From: Planctomycetaceae bacterium
GTDB taxonomy: Bacteria; Planctomycetota; Planctomycetia; Planctomycetales; Planctomycetaceae
Reading direction: 5' to 3'
NCBI GenBank assembly: GCA_947479075.1
Contig: CANJZR010000053.1
Location: 1-12,084 of the forward strand
Length of the DNA stretch: 12,084 nt
The notes under the pieces are model-generated. The model did not search any database. It was given only the letters and a program-made list of their open reading frames with translations, and had not been told where the DNA came from. Position numbers and translations under genes: made by a program. Below, piece by piece: positions 7,625 to 12,084 of this stretch (position 1 is the first letter of the stretch; every line of letters begins with the position of its first letter).

Positions 7625-7653
7625 TGCAGACCTCCGCTTTCCCGAGGTCTGCA
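7625..7653 (+). promoter_or_regulatory. Hairpin sequestering the methyltransferase ribosome-binding site
   Basis: TGCAGACCTC (7625-7634) and GAGGTCTGCA (7644-7653) form a perfect 10-bp stem around a nine-base loop. The 3' arm contains the Shine-Dalgarno GAGG (7644-7647) and the A of the ATG at 7653. In the RNA this would hide the ribosome-binding site. In the DNA the same inverted repeat could be an operator. Either reading would limit methyltransferase expression. The mechanism is inferred; the base pairing is seen. Confidence 0.7.
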
Positions 7654-9338
7654 TGTCCAAGTGGCTCAATCAACTTCATCAGGGAGACAGCATCCAGCTG
7701 CTCCAGTCGCTGCCCGAGTCGGAACACGCCGACCTTGTATTTGCTGACCCTCCGTACAACATCGGGTTCTCGTACGATGTCTACGATGACCGCAAGTCGG
7801 ACGACGAGTATCTGAACTGGTCGCGAGCCTGGATGAAGGGCGTCCACCGGGCATTGAAACCAGATGGCTCGTTCTGGCTGGCCATCGGAGACGAGTATGT
7901 CGCCGAACTGAAGCAGGTGGCCTGTGAAGTCGGGTTTCAATTGCGCAGCTGGGTCATCTGGTACTACACCTTCGGCGTGAACTGCAAAGCGAACTTCAGC
8001 CGATCCCACACCCATCTGCTGTACTTCATCAAGGACAGCAAGAAGTTCACGTTCAACCACCAGGAGATTCGAGTTCCATCCGCCCGCCAACTCGTGTATC
8101 GAGATGCGCGAGCCGAACACAGTGGTCGCCTGCCTGACAACACCTGGATCCTGCGACCGCAGGACACACGCAACGGCGGGTTCCTGGCTGACCATGACAC
8201 ATGGTTCTTTCCTCGCGTGGCAGGAACGTTCAAGGAGCGAGCGGGCTTCCACGGCTGCCAGATGCCGGAACAGCTGCTGGGGCGAATCATTCGCTGTTCT
8301 TCCCCCGCCGGAGGCGTCGTGCTCGACCCATTCGCGGGTTCGGGCAGCACCCTGCTCGTGGCGAAAAAACTGGGCCGATCGTATCTCGGATTTGAACTCT
8401 CGGCGGAGTACGTCCGACTGGCGAGTGACCGCATTCATCAGGCCCGGGTGGGCGATCCACTCGAAGGTCCGGCCGACCCGCTGTCGAGTGCTCCAGCGAC
8501 ACAGGCGGGACGCAGTCAATTCAAGAAAGAGTCCCAGCCCGATCCACAGGGACTCGCAGCTGCGTTCGAAGAGGCCAGTGACGGATACTCGGTCGACCGG
8601 TTGATCGCCGATCCCGTGCTGAACGCGAAGTTCATTGATGCCTGCGGTGCCCGGGGACTGGCGGGCCGACCACGCGACTGGAATCTGGGGATTGTCGGGC
8701 TGCGCAAGAGCGGTGAGTTACAGCTGGAAACATCGGCGAAGCGAACCGACATGTCGTGGGATCAGCTTGATCCCCTGCTCTTTGCCAGCGAGATCGCGCT
8801 GCGAAAAATGCTCGATGCCGGTTACCTCAGCGTCGATGAAGTCCTCAGTGATCCGACCGCAGCTGCGAGATTCGATGACATCGCAAGAAGCCTGGCCCCG
8901 GGCCATCGCACGCTGCAATACCGGTGGGCCGCATTGAGGCTGCGCAAGGATGCCCGCTTGTGGCAGCGGGCCGCCGAGGGGGGTCAACCTCCGACCGTGG
9001 GAGCGTTTCGAGAGTTGTCCGCTAGTCAGATCGCCCGAGAACCTGACCAGCCGTGTGTCTATGAGATTTTTCGTGAAGAGGCCCCCGAGTTCCCGGTCTA
9101 TGTCGGCGATACGATCAACCTCCGGAGCCGCCTGGCAGCGATGGAACAACGCCTGACAGCACTCGAAGCGATCCTGAAGACACCGGGGACCTGGCGATAC
9201 CGCCTGTTCGGGGAACACAACGCATCAGCGACTGATCGTCGCGGGGTCCAGAGCCTCCGCATCGGTCAGACCCACCCGGCCTTGAACTTCCTTGACCTGG
9301 GAGCGGCCGTTGCAGAGGAACCGGCCGCCATTCAATAA
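7653..9338 (+). CDS. Beta-class N4/N6 DNA methyltransferase fused to a GIY-YIG-like domain
   Basis: A 561-residue protein. The ATG at 7653 is chosen because GAGG lies five bases upstream and the family's opening block follows (residues 9-39: HQGDS, then DLVFADPPYNIGF). Catalytic motif IV, DPPY, is at 32-35. The S-adenosylmethionine site, DPFAGSGST, is at 225-233 and is followed by GFELSAEY. This IV-before-I order defines the beta class. DPPY fits N6-adenine methylation, but N4-cytosine cannot be excluded. The segment between (about 110-215) should recognise the target; no target can be read from it. Beyond about 265 the protein is unusual: two related 44-residue units (313-356 and 393-436), then a GIY-YIG-like domain (about 466-549) with VYEI, VYVG and NLRSRL (Arg493) and a closing HPALN. 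Gln533 sits where the family's metal-binding Glu is expected, so cleavage activity is doubtful. No separate restriction gene is visible nearby. Confidence 0.9.
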   Translation: MSKWLNQLHQGDSIQLLQSLPESEHADLVFADPPYNIGFSYDVYDDRKSDDEYLNWSRAWMKGVHRALKPDGSFWLAIGDEYVAELKQVACEVGFQLRSWVIWYYTFGVNCKANFSRSHTHLLYFIKDSKKFTFNHQEIRVPSARQLVYRDARAEHSGRLPDNTWILRPQDTRNGGFLADHDTWFFPRVAGTFKERAGFHGCQMPEQLLGRIIRCSSPAGGVVLDPFAGSGSTLLVAKKLGRSYLGFELSAEYVRLASDRIHQARVGDPLEGPADPLSSAPATQAGRSQFKKESQPDPQGLAAAFEEASDGYSVDRLIADPVLNAKFIDACGARGLAGRPRDWNLGIVGLRKSGELQLETSAKRTDMSWDQLDPLLFASEIALRKMLDAGYLSVDEVLSDPTAAARFDDIARSLAPGHRTLQYRWAALRLRKDARLWQRAAEGGQPPTVGAFRELSASQIAREPDQPCVYEIFREEAPEFPVYVGDTINLRSRLAAMEQRLTALEAILKTPGTWRYRLFGEHNASATDRRGVQSLRIGQTHPALNFLDLGAAVAEEPAAIQ

Positions 9339-9378
9339 AAAAAGTCCGCATGGCAGGTGACCTGCAGCATGCGGACTT
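9337..9378 (-). terminator. Hairpin terminator between the convergent methyltransferase and beta-helix genes
   Basis: AAGTCCGCATG (9342-9352) pairs with CATGCGGACTT (9368-9378), extended by GCAGG (9353-9357) pairing with CCTGC (9361-9365) and a two-base bulge. Read on the minus strand, the stem ends in a run of seven T residues (the A run at 9337-9343). It is therefore an intrinsic terminator for the beta-helix gene, whose stop codon is 20 bases away. Read on the plus strand the stem has no T-tract. It starts just past the methyltransferase stop codon, so it may only protect that transcript's end. Confidence 0.88.
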
Positions 9379-9397
9379 CAGACACGATGAACTCAGA

Positions 9398-12084
9398 TCA
9401 GGGCAACCGCTGATTGTTGATCAGGAAGGTGCCAGTCGACACTCCCGGATCAATAACCAGAGGAATGATGTTCAGGAACACAGACTGAGGAATCGAGTTG
9501 TTCTGGTTGTCCACACTCGACAGCGTGATGTTTCCAAAAACAGAACCGAACCGGATCCCGATTTCGGGGTTGTTCAAATTGTCATCAAACATCCTGATAT
9601 CGTTGCCGTCCATGTTGACAGACGTGTCCGGCCCGCTAATGGACTCGATATAGACTCCCGTACCATCGGAAGTATTGAAGACGATATCGTTCCGCGAGAT
9701 GTCGATCACGTTCGAAGAATTACGGAAGATCAGGTCGATGGCCCGTTCATTTCCGTTGACCGTGGAGTTTCCGTCCATCGTGAAGCCCCTGACCACCCGA
9801 TTATTGTTGGCATCCAAACCGAAGTTGTTGATGATCGAGAGGTTGGTGCGACCGTAGAAGTCGAACAGGAGTCCTGTGTCCTCCAGACCGCCACCGTCAT
9901 TCAGGACGTTCCCTGAATAGACCACATTATTCTGAGCAGTCACGCGGCTCGACACCAATCGCACGCCGAGTTGGCCGCTGAGAGTAGACATCCGGATATG
10001 GTTGTTTGCAATTGTGGCGTTGACGTTTCCGTTCCACCGCGTACTGATCACGGCATTTCCAGCCGCACGGTTCGAGCTGAAGCCGACGAACCCACCGGAG
10101 AAGGTCCGTCCGTTTCCAGAGACAATCAGATTGAGCGTCGAGTTATTGGCAGTCGCGAGAGTACTGATCGCAATCATGTCTCCGTCACCCACTTCTGCGG
10201 GGGTATCCGAATCGCGAAAGATACTATCCTCGATGGTGATGTTGTAGGCGGGAGTCGATGGGGTTGCGATGGCGTTGAGAGTCTGGGAGGCACGAATGCG
10301 AACCTGATTCACCCCTTGATTGCTGTCAAAGCCGCTCTGCAAAATATTCACGTTGATGTTGTCGAGCACGTCCAATCCATAGGACGTCGAATCCACAATC
10401 TGGTCCGCCAGCAACGCGAGCGAAGACACCTGCTCGGACGCGATTCCCACATCGTTAGCCGCGTAGTCCATGAATCTCAGGTCCACGGTGTTCACGTTGA
10501 ACAACGAAGCTCCAGCAATCGTCTGATTGCTGATCGTTCCACCGCTCGACAGATTCAGAGCATCACCCAACACACGGAAGGTTCCCGGACGAGAAAACAG
10601 GCCCACATCATTGTTCACGAAGATCCCGTAGTCCGAGTTATTGCTGCTGACCTCATCAAACACCACATTGAATGCGGCATTATCGATCATAGTCACCGCT
10701 CGGGCGGACTCCGCAACCAGCGTTCCTCCACCGATCGTCAGATTACTGTTGTCCTGGGCAACAAATGCGGTATTCCCGTTGCTCGTCACACTCAGCCCGC
10801 CAAAGACGACCTGGCCCGTGTTATTGCTGACAAATGCCCCAGGGTCGGGCCCCGTCGTATCGGAAGCAATAATGGCTCCGAATTGATTGGTACCTGACGA
10901 ATCTTGCACATCCACCGCCGAATCACCGACGGCATTATCGTTCGTGATTCTCGTCGTGCCAGCAAAGTTCGTGGTTCCCGAGTGATTCAGCACTTCGATA
11001 CCGTGGCTGCCGCGTTCCGAGATTGTTCCACCCGCAAACACGACCCGGGAGCTGTCGTTCAGCACCTGGATCGCCGAGCCAGTTGTGTTGGTGATGGCCA
11101 TCGTCCCGAACGAGCTGAAACGTCCGGTATTCACATTCGCAGGTGCCGCCAGACGGTCACCAATGTTGATTCCAGCCCCGTTACTGTCCGTGATCGAGAT
11201 TCCCTGGAAGCTGACGTTGCCTTCCGAGCTCTGATAGTTGATCGCGTGATCGTCCACTCCACCACTGGTCACACCTGCGATAGTCACTGTATCCCCAAAG
11301 GTCACGGATCCCGCAGTATTGATATTCAGCAGGTTCACGCCAATGTGGTTACGACCGTTAATCGTCACGGTCTTCAAGGCGGAGAATGCACCCGAGTAAT
11401 TATTGATCAGGAAACTGTCATTCGTCGCATTCGTGATCCGCAACTCATCCAGCAAGGTCACACCGCCCGTTGAGTCACTGATCTCAAACGCATTCCCGAT
11501 GGAATTAATCAGAGTCAGCTTTCCGAGAGTGGTCTGATTGGTGGAGTTCGTCACCTTGACTCCACGACCACCCGTATCGGTCGTCGTGGTGCCATTCATG
11601 TTCACGGTGCCCGTATTATTCTGGATCAGTACCGAGTATCCCGAGGAATTCGTGATCACCCCGGTGTCGTACACGATCGATGCATCACCGCCATCCACAA
11701 AGAACGCATTTCCGATCGTGTCGGTAATGTTCACCCTTTGCAGTGAAATCGTCCCTGTGGAGTTCAACAGGAAGACGCCATGCGAATCGACTCCGGTCGT
11801 TCCGTTGATCCGGATATCACGCACAGTCGCGCCATTGATTCCGCTTCCAATGATGCCGATGCCGGTCGTGTTGTTGATGTCGAATCCGGCAAACGTGACG
11901 TTGTTCGCCAGCTTGACAGCAGCACCGGATGAGGCAGGCACACCGACCGTGTCCTGAAAGACAGGTCGATTCGTTCCCGTGGTCGCACGCGGCAATGTGA
12001 GTGGCTGGGACAATCCCTGAACTGGAATCGTATGAGTCACACCTTCGCCGAGAATGACATCATTGTCATCAAAGACCAATGGCC
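9398..12084 (-). CDS. Parallel beta-helix repeat protein, partial (N-terminus beyond window)
   Basis: At least 895 codons, open at the right edge with no reliable start, so the gene continues beyond 12084. The sequence is rich in Asn, Thr, Ser, Gly, Val and Ile, with almost no Cys or Lys. It consists of irregular coils of about 22-26 residues, often of the form GNAF...ISDSTGGVTL or GI.V.N..G...F. This is the usual look of a right-handed parallel beta-helix (pectate-lyase-like fold), seen in surface or secreted planctomycete proteins and in some glycan-acting enzymes. No catalytic motif is evident. The C-terminus (ending INNQRLP) has no autotransporter barrel, membrane anchor or sorting signal that I recognise. 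A surface adhesive or structural role is inferred; a polysaccharide-acting role is possible. The signal peptide cannot be checked here. A strong terminator follows the stop codon. Confidence 0.85.
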   Translation of the reverse strand, partial: PLVFDDNDVILGEGVTHTIPVQGLSQPLTLPRATTGTNRPVFQDTVGVPASSGAAVKLANNVTFAGFDINNTTGIGIIGSGINGATVRDIRINGTTGVDSHGVFLLNSTGTISLQRVNITDTIGNAFFVDGGDASIVYDTGVITNSSGYSVLIQNNTGTVNMNGTTTTDTGGRGVKVTNSTNQTTLGKLTLINSIGNAFEISDSTGGVTLLDELRITNATNDSFLINNYSGAFSALKTVTINGRNHIGVNLLNINTAGSVTFGDTVTIAGVTSGGVDDHAINYQSSEGNVSFQGISITDSNGAGINIGDRLAAPANVNTGRFSSFGTMAITNTTGSAIQVLNDSSRVVFAGGTISERGSHGIEVLNHSGTTNFAGTTRITNDNAVGDSAVDVQDSSGTNQFGAIIASDTTGPDPGAFVSNNTGQVVFGGLSVTSNGNTAFVAQDNSNLTIGGGTLVAESARAVTMIDNAAFNVVFDEVSSNNSDYGIFVNNDVGLFSRPGTFRVLGDALNLSSGGTISNQTIAGASLFNVNTVDLRFMDYAANDVGIASEQVSSLALLADQIVDSTSYGLDVLDNINVNILQSGFDSNQGVNQVRIRASQTLNAIATPSTPAYNITIEDSIFRDSDTPAEVGDGDMIAISTLATANNSTLNLIVSGNGRTFSGGFVGFSSNRAAGNAVISTRWNGNVNATIANNHIRMSTLSGQLGVRLVSSRVTAQNNVVYSGNVLNDGGGLEDTGLLFDFYGRTNLSIINNFGLDANNNRVVRGFTMDGNSTVNGNERAIDLIFRNSSNVIDISRNDIVFNTSDGTGVYIESISGPDTSVNMDGNDIRMFDDNLNNPEIGIRFGSVFGNITLSSVDNQNNSIPQSVFLNIIPLVIDPGVSTGTFLINNQRLP

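Noticed and set aside
7560..7652. Upstream in-frame extension of the methyltransferase to an ATG at 7560
   Set aside because: The extra 31 residues do not resemble the family, while the ATG at 7653 has a well-spaced GAGG and begins the expected N-terminal block.
7526..7652. A restriction endonuclease or controller gene between RNase III and the methyltransferase
   Set aside because: The gap is only 127 bases, with no open frame or helix-turn-helix coding potential.
9398..11957. Several plus-strand open frames opposite the beta-helix gene
   Set aside because: They are compositional shadows of a repetitive GC-rich coding strand. Their products lack domains, and the minus-strand frame alone is continuous with a clear repeat fold.
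1..12084. CRISPR array, tRNA, rRNA or insertion-sequence genes
   Set aside because: I saw no regularly spaced direct repeats, no tRNA-like cloverleaf segment, no rRNA-like block and no transposase motifs.

Overview
The window looks like a piece of planctomycete chromosome. The evidence is indirect but consistent. There is a thioredoxin-fold lipoprotein with a low-complexity Ala/Glu/Asp linker, an 806-residue secreted FG-GAP/VCBS protein, a very long Asn/Thr/Gly-rich beta-helix protein, an uncharacterised protein with a C-terminal block I associate with planctomycetes, and two short intergenic repeats of kinds I recall from planctomycete genomes. The sequence is moderately GC-rich. The genus cannot be fixed from this sequence alone.

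Layout from left to right. Bases 1-409 are non-coding. A minus-strand lipoprotein gene follows (410-1867), ending in a thioredoxin-like domain that has lost both active-site cysteines. Divergently transcribed from it is a plus-strand gene for a 284-residue conserved protein of unknown function (2093-2947). Next is a compact plus-strand HU-family gene (3334-3660) with a candidate promoter, a good ribosome-binding site and a textbook terminator. Between HU and the convergent FG-GAP gene lies a pair of perfect small hairpins in inverted orientation (3879-3952). The secreted FG-GAP protein (3980-6400, minus) is divergent from an RNase III gene (about 6698-7525, plus). RNase III is followed after 127 bases by a beta-class DNA methyltransferase gene (7653-9338, plus). 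The window ends in a beta-helix gene (9398 to beyond 12084, minus), convergent with the methyltransferase and separated from it by a hairpin terminator.

Most genes look like independent transcription units, and I see no clear multi-gene pathway. The most interesting locus is the methyltransferase. It carries a C-terminal extension with two related copies of a 44-residue unit, followed by a GIY-YIG-like domain whose expected catalytic Glu appears to be Gln. Its Shine-Dalgarno sequence and the first base of its start codon lie in the 3' arm of a perfect 10-bp hairpin, which suggests translational or protein-mediated control. Other points worth checking are the Ala in place of a usual acidic residue in RNase III, the cysteine-less thioredoxin fold, and the compensated base change between the two hairpins at 3879-3952.
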